From Mesorhizobium ciceri WSM4083 (GTDB lineage Bacteria > Pseudomonadota > Alphaproteobacteria > Rhizobiales > Rhizobiaceae), in the NCBI RefSeq assembly GCF_000519305.1, contig NZ_KI912610.1:1025949-1089948 (forward strand): a DNA stretch of 64,000 nucleotides, in the 5' to 3' direction. Positions 16,171 to 24,551 of the stretch are shown piece by piece. The position numbers and the translations under genes are program-made. The notes under the pieces are model-generated. The model had not been told where the DNA came from. It saw nothing but the letters and a program-made list of their open reading frames with translations, and made no database searches. Every line of letters begins with the position of its first letter. The stretch's first letter is position 1.

Positions 16171-17628
16171 ATGCGGCCGGCGGAACTTGATCTCGCCAGA
16201 TACAGAGTTCGGCTCGAGAGCGAGACGGATTTTGCCGGCTGGCGTGACTCGGCACGGCGGCTCGCCCTGAATGAGGTCAGACCCGAGGACGTCGATTGGC
16301 ATGTCGCGCCGGGCTCTGATCAGGCAGAATTGCCTGAAGTGCCTGCGGGCGCGCAGCTCGTCGTGCCGCGCGACTTCATCGGGCATGCCGAAACGGCGTT
16401 CTGTCATTCCGATCCCGGCCGGTTTGCCTTTCTCTACCGAATGCTTTGGCGATTGCGCGATGAGCCTAAACTGCTGGAAATCGCGTCGGATCCCGACACC
16501 AGGCGGCTTGAGGCCATGGAAAAGGCGGTGCGGCGCGACAGCCACAAGATGCACGCCTTCGTACGCTTCCGGAAAATCGGCAACGGTGCCGATGAGCGCT
16601 ATGTCGCCTGGTTCGAGCCGGATCATTTCATCGTCGAGCGCAACGCCGATTTCTTCGTCAGACGTTTCACCGGCATGCGCTGGACGATCCTGACGCCTTA
16701 TGCCTCTGCCGACTGGGATGGCGAAAGGCTGGCGATCGGGCCGGGCGCGGCCAAGGGCGATGCGCCTGATCAAGACGATACCGAGGCGCTCTGGCGCACC
16801 TATTTCGAGAACATCTTCAATCCGGCGCGATTGAAGGTGAAGGCCATGCAGAAGGAGATGCCGAAGAAATATTGGCGGAACCTTCCCGAGGCCTCGCTCA
16901 TTCCAGACATGATCGCAGGAGCGGACAAGGCCGCCAAGGACATGATTGCGAAGATGCCGACAACACCCGCGCCGCACCACGCCAAAGTGCAGGCACGGCA
17001 TTGGCCGAAGCAGCCCGCCGAAGCACCGGCAGATGATGCAGACACGATTCCCGAGTTGCGCGAGGTAGCGAAAGGCTGCCGCCGCTGCCCGCTGTGGCGC
17101 GACGCGACGCAGACCGTCTTCGGTGAAGGCCCCGACAATGCCAAGGTGATCTTCGTCGGCGAACAGCCAGGCGATCAGGAGGATCTCGCCGGCAAACCTT
17201 TCGTTGGTCCGGCCGGCAAGGTGTTCGATGCGATCCTGGATGATGCCGGTGTCGATCGGCAAAAGGTCTATGTCACCAACGCGGTCAAGCACTTCAAGTT
17301 CGAGCCGCGCGGCAAGCGCCGCATCCACTCCAAACCGAATTCCGGTGAGATTCAGGCCTGCCGCTGGTGGATCGACCAAGAATTCGAGCTGATCAAGCCG
17401 AACCTCGCCGTGGCACTCGGCGCGACAGCGGCGATGTCGCTGCTCGGCAAGGCGATCCCGGTGACAAAAATGCGCGGACAATTGATCGAGCGCGAGGACG
17501 GATTGCGCGTGTTCATCACCATCCATCCCTCCTTCATCCTGCGCATCCGCGAACCCGCGGACAAGGAGGCTGAACGCGAACGGTTCCTGCAGGATATGAA
17601 GCTGGTGAAGCGGCTGATGGCCGCCTGA
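16171..17628 (+). CDS. udgX: DUF4130-UdgX fusion: DNA metabolism domain plus uracil-DNA glycosylase X
   Basis: 485-aa two-domain protein. Residues about 1-255 match the DUF4130 'probable DNA metabolism' family; residues about 285-485 are a family 4-like uracil-DNA glycosylase. The latter has motif A GEQPGDQED (330-338), FeS-type Cys (C303, C306, C397), the UdgX-specific KRRIH loop (382-386) and motif B HPSF (452-455). In characterised UdgX the His of this loop forms a covalent bond with the uracil-excised deoxyribose, so the enzyme cross-links to DNA instead of turning over; H386 is the equivalent residue. It lies 2 bp after the radical SAM gene, so the pair is co-translated. The start ATG is at 16171, not in the long open frame overlapping the previous gene. 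Confidence 0.9.
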   Translation: MRPAELDLARYRVRLESETDFAGWRDSARRLALNEVRPEDVDWHVAPGSDQAELPEVPAGAQLVVPRDFIGHAETAFCHSDPGRFAFLYRMLWRLRDEPKLLEIASDPDTRRLEAMEKAVRRDSHKMHAFVRFRKIGNGADERYVAWFEPDHFIVERNADFFVRRFTGMRWTILTPYASADWDGERLAIGPGAAKGDAPDQDDTEALWRTYFENIFNPARLKVKAMQKEMPKKYWRNLPEASLIPDMIAGADKAAKDMIAKMPTTPAPHHAKVQARHWPKQPAEAPADDADTIPELREVAKGCRRCPLWRDATQTVFGEGPDNAKVIFVGEQPGDQEDLAGKPFVGPAGKVFDAILDDAGVDRQKVYVTNAVKHFKFEPRGKRRIHSKPNSGEIQACRWWIDQEFELIKPNLAVALGATAAMSLLGKAIPVTKMRGQLIEREDGLRVFITIHPSFILRIREPADKEAERERFLQDMKLVKRLMAA

Positions 17629-17691
17629 TCAGTCTGTTTTGCGCAATTCCGGACGGAAAACCGCTTCACACTTTTCCTGGAATGGCCTCAG

Positions 17692-18957
17692 CTACCTGAT
17701 CAGGATCGCCCTGAGATCGTTGACATTCGTACCGGTCGGACCGGGTACGAAGAGATCGCCAACCGCGTTGAAGGCCGTCCAGGCATTGTTGCCGGCAAGC
17801 ATAGCCTTTGCGTCCACCCCGGCTGCGCGCATGCGCGATACGGTCGAGCCATCGGCAAAGGCGCCGGCATTGTCTTCCGAACCGTCGATGCCGTCCGTGT
17901 CGGCGGCCAGAGCGTGAATGCCTTCGACACCATTGATGCCGATGGCGAAGGCGAGCAGGAATTCCGAATTGCGGCCGCCCTTGCCTTTTGCGCGCAGCGT
18001 CACGGTTGTCTCGCCGCCCGACAGGATGAGCACCGGCTTTTGAAATGGCCGGTTGCGGGTCGCCACTTCGCGCGCGATCGCGGCATGGACGCCGCCAACC
18101 TCGCGCGCTTCGCCCTCGATGGCATCGGAGAGGATAACCGCCTCGACACCCTGCCGTTTCGCTTCCGCAGCGGCGGCTTCCAGCGACACCCCGGCAGAGG
18201 CGATCAGATGCACCTCGTTGCGCGAAAAGCGCTCGTCATCCGGGCTTGGCGCATCTGCGACCGGCGAATTGATATGCGCCATCACCGAGGCCGGCAGTTT
18301 CATGCCATAGGCCGATATCGAGGCCAGCGCGTCGGTGCGGCTGCCTGTATCCGGTACGGTTGGGCCGGAGGCGACCATTGCCGGATTGTCGCCGGGAATA
18401 TCGGAGACGATCAGCGACACCACCCTGGCCGGCCATGCGGCCGCTGCCAGCCTGCCGCCCTTGATGGTGGAAAGATGCTTGCGGATGGTGTTCATCGCCG
18501 CGATCGGCGCCCCCGAGGCGAGCAGCGCCTCATTGACGGCGATCTCGTCGGCCAACGTCAGGCCGCCGGCGGGCGACGGCAACAGCGCCGAGCCGCCGCC
18601 CGAAATCAGCGCCACCACCAGATCATCCTCAGTCAGACCCTGGACCTTGGCGAGCAGGCGGCGCGAGGCTTCCAGACCGGCAGCGTCCGGCACCGGGTGC
18701 GCCGCCTCGATGATCTCGATGCGCTCGCAGGTCGCGCCATAGCCATAGCGGGTGACGACCAGCCCTTCGATGGGGCCGTCCCACACTTTCTCGAACGCTG
18801 CCGCCATCTGCGCCGAGCCTTTGCCCGCGCCGATGACGATGGTACGGCCCTTTGGCTTGGCCGGCAGATGATCCCGGATGGTTCGCTCCGGAACGGCGGC
18901 GGCGATGGCGGCGTTGAAGATGGAGACGAGGAAGGATTTGGGGTCGAGCACGGTCAT
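17692..18957 (-). CDS. Glycerate 2-kinase, MOFRL/DUF4147 family
   Basis: 421-aa cytosolic kinase forming 2-phosphoglycerate from D-glycerate. The N-terminal domain has VIGAGKGSAQMAAAFE, and the diagnostic segments LISGGGSALLPSP, MNTIRKHLSTIKGGRLA and LIVSDIPGDNPAMVASGPT are present. The C-terminal MOFRL domain is seen as LILSGGETTVTLRAKGKGGRN followed by DTDGIDG. The start ATG (18957) overlaps the stop of the upstream UPF0303 gene (ATGA). Glyoxylate from the purine pathway encoded next door could feed this enzyme after conversion to glycerate, a plausible metabolic reason for the neighbourhood. Confidence 0.9.
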   Translation of the reverse strand: MTVLDPKSFLVSIFNAAIAAAVPERTIRDHLPAKPKGRTIVIGAGKGSAQMAAAFEKVWDGPIEGLVVTRYGYGATCERIEIIEAAHPVPDAAGLEASRRLLAKVQGLTEDDLVVALISGGGSALLPSPAGGLTLADEIAVNEALLASGAPIAAMNTIRKHLSTIKGGRLAAAAWPARVVSLIVSDIPGDNPAMVASGPTVPDTGSRTDALASISAYGMKLPASVMAHINSPVADAPSPDDERFSRNEVHLIASAGVSLEAAAAEAKRQGVEAVILSDAIEGEAREVGGVHAAIAREVATRNRPFQKPVLILSGGETTVTLRAKGKGGRNSEFLLAFAIGINGVEGIHALAADTDGIDGSEDNAGAFADGSTVSRMRAAGVDAKAMLAGNNAWTAFNAVGDLFVPGPTGTNVNDLRAILIR

Positions 18958-19457
18958 TCGGCTTCCGGAGGCAATGTCAGGCCGCGCTTGTCGACGCCCA
19001 AATGATCGCACAGCGCATCGACGACGACGCCGTGATCCTCGCGCTCCGGCAGTCCGGAAACGGCGATGACGCCAATGACGCCGGCGCCCTTGACGGTCAC
19101 CGGAAAGCCGCCGCCGGCCAGCACATAATCTGCAATATCCAACCCCTCACCGACCTTGAAGGTGCGGTCCGGGCGCTGCTGTTCCAGCACCATGCGGTAG
19201 GTGCTTCTCAGGAACCGCTTGACCACATTGATCTTGCGCCGCGCCCAGTCGGGATTGGAAGCATTCGAGCCCGGCAGCGCGGCATAGAACAGCGGCCGGT
19301 CCCACAGCCTGATGTCGACTATGATGGGTAGATCTTCGGCCAGTGCCCGCTCACGGATCGCCGCGCCGATCTCGAAGGCGACGGCCTCGTCGAAGGCCGG
19401 GAAGACCAGCATCTCTTCCTGCTTCTGGATCAGAGCGATGTCGTCCGCAGCGGCCAT
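18954..19457 (-). CDS. UPF0303/GlcG-HbpS-like protein
   Basis: 167-aa protein of the UPF0303 family, related to the heme-binding HbpS/GlcG fold. It shows LVFPAFDEAVAFEIGAAIRERA at the start, the strand PIIVDIRLWDRPLFYAALPGS, and the Gly-rich AGGGFPVTVKGAGVIGVIAVSGLPEREDH near the C-terminus. HbpS/GlcG relatives are often encoded next to glycolate or glycerate genes. It is the first gene of a two-gene unit, overlapping glycerate kinase by 4 nt. Biochemical role is unproven. Confidence 0.8.
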   Translation of the reverse strand: MAAADDIALIQKQEEMLVFPAFDEAVAFEIGAAIRERALAEDLPIIVDIRLWDRPLFYAALPGSNASNPDWARRKINVVKRFLRSTYRMVLEQQRPDRTFKVGEGLDIADYVLAGGGFPVTVKGAGVIGVIAVSGLPEREDHGVVVDALCDHLGVDKRGLTLPPEAE

Positions 19458-19469
19458 TTTCTTTCTCCG

Positions 19470-19815
19470 AAGTCAGTCACAAATCGTGTGTACGACAAGC
19501 TCCGCCCGGTCAAGCTTCCGTCGCGGCGATCGTGTTGCCCCGCCAAGGGTCGACCCCCCTCCGTCGAGCTTCGCTCGACACCTCTCCCCCGATCGACGGG
19601 GTAGAGGAAGGGGCGCTAAGCTGTCCGAACCGGCGCCCGTCCTGCGAAAACAGAGGCTCCCTTCCTCTCCCTCCGGAGGGGGGAGAGGTGGCGCCGCGAA
19701 GCGGCGACGGAGTGGGGGAACCACTTGGCAACAGGCGCAATCATCATCTTGTCCCGTGCGAAGATCCACCCCACTCCGTCGAGCTGCGGTCCTCTCCCCT
19801 CGGGGTGAGCGGGTC
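19470..19815. repeat. Composite palindromic repeat region
   Basis: The 358-bp space between the UPF0303 and guanine deaminase genes holds no convincing gene. It is packed with palindromes: a perfect hairpin GTCGAGC-TTC-GCTCGAC at 19563-19579, a CTCTCCCTCCGGAGGGGGGAGAG block near 19673-19698, a GCCGC-GAA-GCGGC hairpin just after it, and a final CCTCTCCCCTCGGGG block before the stop of guaD. These are the same modules as the element inside xdhC and the one at 10.2 kb. Several copies appear nested or truncated. Confidence 0.75.
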
Positions 19816-21132
19816 TTACCCCGCGATCATATCCGCCTTGGCTGCGCGTCCCGCCACATAAACCTCGCGCACGGCGCGGTCGTCGCCCAGCGTTTGCAGC
19901 AGGAATAGTTCCTGCGCCAGCGTCTCGACAGTTTCCATCCTGAGCCGCATCGTTGGCGTTGCCCTGGCGTCGAGCACGACGATGTCGGCATCGGTGCCCT
20001 CGTCCAGCGTGCCGATCTTTTCCGCCACCGACAGCGCCTCGGCATTGCCACGCGTCATCTGCCAGAAGGACTGGAACGGGTTGAGTTTCTCGCCGTTCAA
20101 CGCGATCACCTTGTAGCCTTCGTCCATGGTGCGCAGCATGGAGTAGTTGGTGCCGCCGCCGACATCGGTGGCGGCGGCGATCCGGATCGGCTTTTCGCGG
20201 CGACGAAAGCGCTGGTAGTCGAACAGGCCGGAACCGAGGAACAGGTTGGAGGTCGGGCAGAACACCGCCACTGAGCCCGAGGCCGAAAGCGCATCCGCTT
20301 CGCGCTCCGAGAGATGGATGCAGTGCCCGAACAGGCTCTTTTTCCCCAACAGCCCGTAGTGCTCGTAAACGTCGGTATAGTCGCGCGACCACGGATAGAG
20401 TTGCTGCGTGAAGGCGATTTCGGCGTGGTTTTCCGACAGATGCGTCTGCATGTGCAGGTCGGGATATTCCCGGCACAGCGCGCCCGCCATCTCCATCTGC
20501 TCCGGCGACGAGGTGATGGCGAAGCGCGGCGTGATGGCGTAGTGCTGCCGTCCCTTGCCATGCCACTCCTTGATCAGCGCCTTCGTGTCGTCGTAACCCG
20601 ATTGCGGCGTGTCGAGCACGCCGTCGGGCGCGTTGCGGTCCATCATCACCTTACCGGCTATGTTGAGCATGTTGCGGTCATGCGACTCGGCGAAAAACGC
20701 CTCCGCCGAGGCCTTGTGCACCGAGCAGTAGGCGGCGACCGTCGTGGTGCCATGGCGCACCATTTCGTCGAGGAACAGCCGCGCGATGCGGCGGCCATGC
20801 TGGGCATTGGCGAACTTCGTCTCTTCCGGGAACGTGTAGGTGTTCAGCCAGTCGAGCAGTTCGGCGCCATAGGAGGCGATGACCTGCATCTGCGGAAAAT
20901 GCACATGCACATCGATGAAGCCGGGCAGCAGCAGATGCGGCCGGTGGTCGATTTTTTTCACCGCTTCGCCGGCCTGCTTTTCAACATCGGCATAGGTGCC
21001 CGCGGCGACGATCCTGCCGTCGCGGATCAGCAGGCCGCCATCCTCCTCGTAGCGCCAGGCGGAATGGTCTTCGATGGTTTGCGGCCAGCGCACAAAGGAC
21101 AACGTGCGGCCGCGCAGAAGTATCGAGGTCAT
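19816..21132 (-). CDS. guaD: Guanine deaminase
   Basis: 438-aa amidohydrolase converting guanine to xanthine and ammonia. Zinc-site motifs are PGFIDVHVHFPQ (HxH), THLSENHAEI (His), FGHCIHLSE (His) and AAATDVGGGTNYSML (Asp), with the guanine-deaminase signature PRFAITSSPEQM. Length fits the family. ATG 21132 is one base past the stop of puuD, so the two are translationally coupled in the order puuD-guaD. With xanthine dehydrogenase encoded nearby this supplies the entry of guanine into the urate pathway. Confidence 0.92.
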   Translation of the reverse strand: MTSILLRGRTLSFVRWPQTIEDHSAWRYEEDGGLLIRDGRIVAAGTYADVEKQAGEAVKKIDHRPHLLLPGFIDVHVHFPQMQVIASYGAELLDWLNTYTFPEETKFANAQHGRRIARLFLDEMVRHGTTTVAAYCSVHKASAEAFFAESHDRNMLNIAGKVMMDRNAPDGVLDTPQSGYDDTKALIKEWHGKGRQHYAITPRFAITSSPEQMEMAGALCREYPDLHMQTHLSENHAEIAFTQQLYPWSRDYTDVYEHYGLLGKKSLFGHCIHLSEREADALSASGSVAVFCPTSNLFLGSGLFDYQRFRRREKPIRIAAATDVGGGTNYSMLRTMDEGYKVIALNGEKLNPFQSFWQMTRGNAEALSVAEKIGTLDEGTDADIVVLDARATPTMRLRMETVETLAQELFLLQTLGDDRAVREVYVAGRAAKADMIAG

Positions 21133-21133
21133 G

Positions 21134-22351
21134 CTATTTCCCTGCGCCTTCGAACCAGGCCACCAGCAGCGCCCGCTCCTTGTCGGTAATCTGGCTGACG
21201 TTGGCGGGCGGCATGGCGTGGCTGCGGCCGGCCTGCAGATAGATTTCGCGGGCGTGGTTGGCGATGTCAGCATCGGTGTCGAGCATCACGCCCTTGGGCG
21301 CATGATAGATGCCCTCATAGACCGGCTCCGCCGCGTGGCACATCGAGCAGCGGCCGAGCACGGTGTCGCGCACGGCCGGGAAATGCGCTGAAGCGACATA
21401 GATTTGCGCCGCCGCCGATTCCCTGGGTTCGCCGGTCAGCACTTTCGGCGCGGTCGACAGCCAGATGATGATGATGAACAGGACAAGTGCCGCCATCCAG
21501 GTCCAGGTCGGGTTGCCCTTGCGCGCGTGGACCGAGTTGAAATAGTGCCGGATCAGCACGCCGATGATGAACACCAGCGAGGCGATGACCCAGTTGAACT
21601 CAGTGCCGAACGCCAGCGGATAGTGGTTCGACAGCATCAGGAACAGCACCGGCAGCGTCAGATAATTGTTGTGGAGCGAACGCTGCTTGGCGATCTTGCC
21701 GTATTTCGGGTCGGGCTTGCGGCCGGCGATGAGGTCGGCGACGACGATCTTCTGGTTGGGGATGATGACCATGAAGACATTGGCCGACATGATCGTGGCG
21801 GTGATGGCGCCCAGATGCAGGAAGGCGGCACGCCCGGTGAACAGATGGGTCAGTCCCCAGGCGATGAACACCAGCACGCAATAGAGCACCAGCATCAGGC
21901 CGGTGTCGCTTTTGCCGAGCGGCGAGCGGCACAGCAGATCATAGACCACCCAGCCGACCCCGATCGTTGCCAGCGACAGCAGGATGCCGACCGGCACCGA
22001 CATCGGCAGCACGTTCGGATCGATCAGGAACAGATCGGCTCCGGCATAATAGACGACGCACAGCATGGCGAAGCCGGACAGCCAGGTGGCGTAGGATTCC
22101 CATTTGAACCAGGTCAGGTGTTCCGGCATTTCGGCCGGCGCCACCAGATATTTCTGGATGTGATAAAAGCCGCCGCCATGCACCTGCCATTCCTCGCCGA
22201 AGGCGCCTGCAGGCATGCCCGGACGCTGGCGCAGGCCGAGATCGAGCGCGACGAAGTAGAAGGACGAGCCGATCCAGGCGATGCCGGTGACAACATGCAG
22301 CCAGCGCACGGCAAAACTCAGCCAGTCCCAGAAAATCGCGAAATCCATCAT
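21134..22351 (-). CDS. puuD: Urate hydroxylase PuuD, membrane form with cytochrome c domain
   Basis: 405-aa inner-membrane enzyme oxidising urate to 5-hydroxyisourate. It has eight or so hydrophobic segments (residues about 10-290, with WLHVVTGIAWIGSSFYFVALD and HHxx-like SVHARKGNP near the end) and a C-terminal cytochrome c domain with heme motif CSMCH and a distal Met in HAMPPANV. The cytochrome domain links urate oxidation to the respiratory chain, unlike soluble uricase. This protein is distinct from E. coli PuuD (a peptidase) despite the shared symbol. It leads the guaD transcript and is divergent from a LysR regulator. Confidence 0.92.
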   Translation of the reverse strand: MMDFAIFWDWLSFAVRWLHVVTGIAWIGSSFYFVALDLGLRQRPGMPAGAFGEEWQVHGGGFYHIQKYLVAPAEMPEHLTWFKWESYATWLSGFAMLCVVYYAGADLFLIDPNVLPMSVPVGILLSLATIGVGWVVYDLLCRSPLGKSDTGLMLVLYCVLVFIAWGLTHLFTGRAAFLHLGAITATIMSANVFMVIIPNQKIVVADLIAGRKPDPKYGKIAKQRSLHNNYLTLPVLFLMLSNHYPLAFGTEFNWVIASLVFIIGVLIRHYFNSVHARKGNPTWTWMAALVLFIIIIWLSTAPKVLTGEPRESAAAQIYVASAHFPAVRDTVLGRCSMCHAAEPVYEGIYHAPKGVMLDTDADIANHAREIYLQAGRSHAMPPANVSQITDKERALLVAWFEGAGK

Positions 22352-22513
22352 TGAAGTCGTCCCTGCCGATCGGGTGACTTTACGGTGTGGCGCGCAAACG
22401 GAAAGAGGCGAGGTGCACGATGACTTTCAAAAAAAAATGGAAAATACTAGGGTAGTCACACGCAGCAGGATGGGAGCCGCCCGAAGGCGACCTCAGGAAA
22501 GCCACAGAACCGC

Positions 22514-23434
22514 ATGGCCTATCTCGACAACATTGCCGTCTTCGTTCGCGTGGTCGAACTCGGCAATCTGTCGGCGGCCGGGCGCGACATGCGCATTTCG
22601 CCGGCGGTCGCTTCCAACCGCATCAAGGAACTGGAGAAGCACCTTGGCGTGCGGCTGTTCAACCGCACCACACGGCAGTTGATGCCGACCGAGCATGGCA
22701 CGGTTTTCTATGGAGGCGCCAAGCAGGTGCTGGAGGCAATAACCGAAGCGGAAGCGGCTGTCTCGGCGCTTTCCGGCCAGCCGCGCGGCACCATCCGCGT
22801 GACCGCGCCGTTGGGCCTCGGCCGCCGGCTGGTTGCTTCAGGGATACCCGATTTCCACGACAAATACCCTGACATCGAGGTGCGGCTGAGGCTCTCGGAC
22901 CACAATGTCGACATCATGAAGGAAGGCATCGATGTCGCCTTCCGGCTCGGCATCATCGAGGATTCCAGCCTCAGGATGCGCGGCATCATGGAATGCGAGC
23001 GCGTGCTGGTGGCGGCGCCCAAATATCTCGAAGCGCGCGGCGAACCGATTGAGCCGCAGGAACTGATCGGCAAGAAGCACGACTGCCTGATGCTGCGTTA
23101 TTCCGGCGCGCGCGAATATGTGTGGACGCTGCAGACCCCCACGGGCCCGCAGAAGTTCGAGGTACACGGACCCTACGACACCGACGATGGCGACGTGCTG
23201 ACCGGCTGGGCGCTGTCTGGACGCGGCATCATCAACAAGCCGCGCTTCGAGGTCGAGCCGTTCATCCGTGACCGGCGGCTGAAGGTGATCCTGAGCAGCA
23301 CGCCACCGACACCGGTGCAGTTCGCCGCCGTCTATCCGCACAAGAAGCTGCAGGATCCAAAAGTGCGGCTGCTGCTCGACTTCATGGCCGAACGCTGCCA
23401 GCGGCTGATCAACGATCTTCTTGCTGGCAAGTAG
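22514..23434 (+). CDS. LysR-family transcriptional regulator
   Basis: 306-aa regulator. The N-terminal winged HTH has ELGNLSAAGRDMRISPAVASNRIKELEKHLGVRLFNRTTR, and the effector domain follows from about residue 90 (TIRVTAPLGLGRRLV). It resembles the AaeR/DmlR-type subgroup that lacks the usual 'SQPA' helix. It is divergent from puuD-guaD with a 162-bp shared intergenic region, so regulation of urate breakdown is the simplest guess; two flavin monooxygenase genes downstream are alternative targets. Confidence 0.9.
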   Translation: MAYLDNIAVFVRVVELGNLSAAGRDMRISPAVASNRIKELEKHLGVRLFNRTTRQLMPTEHGTVFYGGAKQVLEAITEAEAAVSALSGQPRGTIRVTAPLGLGRRLVASGIPDFHDKYPDIEVRLRLSDHNVDIMKEGIDVAFRLGIIEDSSLRMRGIMECERVLVAAPKYLEARGEPIEPQELIGKKHDCLMLRYSGAREYVWTLQTPTGPQKFEVHGPYDTDDGDVLTGWALSGRGIINKPRFEVEPFIRDRRLKVILSSTPPTPVQFAAVYPHKKLQDPKVRLLLDFMAERCQRLINDLLAGK

Positions 23435-23537
23435 GGCTGGCCGGCAAGTGAGCCGCAGTTGGCCCAGCGCCAGCGGTTGCCATCCCAGGACGTGGCGAAC
23501 ATAGTTCTGGTGGTATTTCGTCTCGCAGGGACCGTCG

Positions 23538-24551
23538 ATGGACAACGGCGCCACAATGCATCTTGCCGTTTCGCTGTTTCCGGGGATCGCCGATCCATCA
23601 CCGGGGCTGGAATTCAGCCGCTTGGCCAGTTTTGTGCAAAAGGCTGAAGCCGCCGGGCTGGACATGGTGCTGCTTGCCGATTCAGCGCCGGCTTCCGGCG
23701 GCGGTGCTGCGAACAGTCCGATGCCCTTCGAAGCGACCACTTTGCTGGCCGCATTGGCGACTGTCACAAGCAGGATCGGCCTGGTTGCCGCTGCCTCGAC
23801 AATTGCCCACCAACCCTACAATCTGGCACGCCGTTTCGCTTCGCTCGACATCATCAGCCATGGCCGCAGTGGCTGGAACGCAACCATGACGCAAGCGCCA
23901 CGGGAAGCAGCCAATTTCAGCCGGCCCGAAGGATTTTCGCCTGACGATTTCCGCCGTCGCAGTGAGGAACATATCGGCATCGTGCAAGGTCTGTGGCAGG
24001 GCTGGGATGCGGACGCCCTGCTGTTCGACCAAAGCGGCGGCCGCTTCCACGACCCCGAAAAGATGCACCTGCTAGAGCACAAGGGGGAGTTCTTTTCGGT
24101 GCGCGGACCGCTCAACGTCGCACGGTCACCGCAGGACAGGCCGGTGCTTGTCTTGTCGGGTCTGAGCGAAGCCGACCTGGATATTGCCGCCCGCGCCGCC
24201 GATGTCATCCTGCTGGACGACGGACCGAGGGATAGCGCGAAAGCACGTTATGACGATATCCGGCGCCGTGTCACGGCGTGCGGACGCGATCCGGATGCTG
24301 TGAAAGTGCTGACGAACATCGCGCCTACCGCCGATAGTAAGCCGGCTGCCGTCGCCGAGAGGCTGGAAAAGGAATTCCGGGCGAGCGGCTGCGACGGGTT
24401 CACCATCCAGATGCCGGCACAGCTTTCAGCGCTCGACGATTTCGTCGGCTTGGTTCTGCCGGAACTGCGGCGGCGTGGCCTGGTTCGAGAAAGCTATCGC
24501 GGCACGACGTTGCGCTCGCATTTCGGGCTTGCCGGCGGAGGTGACCAATGA
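23538..24551 (+). CDS. Luciferase-like flavin-dependent monooxygenase (shorter partner)
   Basis: 337-aa member of the bacterial luciferase-like superfamily in the NtaA/SnaA/DszA branch. It has ISHGRSGWNATMTQAPREAANFSR, the equivalent of the NLVTS segment, the F(S)VRGPLNVARSPQDRPVLVLSG block, and a C-terminal LVLPELRRRGLVRESYRGTTLRSH. These enzymes use reduced FMN from a separate reductase to oxidise amine, sulfur or chelate substrates. It is shorter than the usual 430-450 aa, with the region of about 100 residues after the barrel's mid part reduced. Its stop overlaps the start of the next, full-length paralogue (ATGA). Confidence 0.85.
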   Translation: MDNGATMHLAVSLFPGIADPSPGLEFSRLASFVQKAEAAGLDMVLLADSAPASGGGAANSPMPFEATTLLAALATVTSRIGLVAAASTIAHQPYNLARRFASLDIISHGRSGWNATMTQAPREAANFSRPEGFSPDDFRRRSEEHIGIVQGLWQGWDADALLFDQSGGRFHDPEKMHLLEHKGEFFSVRGPLNVARSPQDRPVLVLSGLSEADLDIAARAADVILLDDGPRDSAKARYDDIRRRVTACGRDPDAVKVLTNIAPTADSKPAAVAERLEKEFRASGCDGFTIQMPAQLSALDDFVGLVLPELRRRGLVRESYRGTTLRSHFGLAGGGDQ

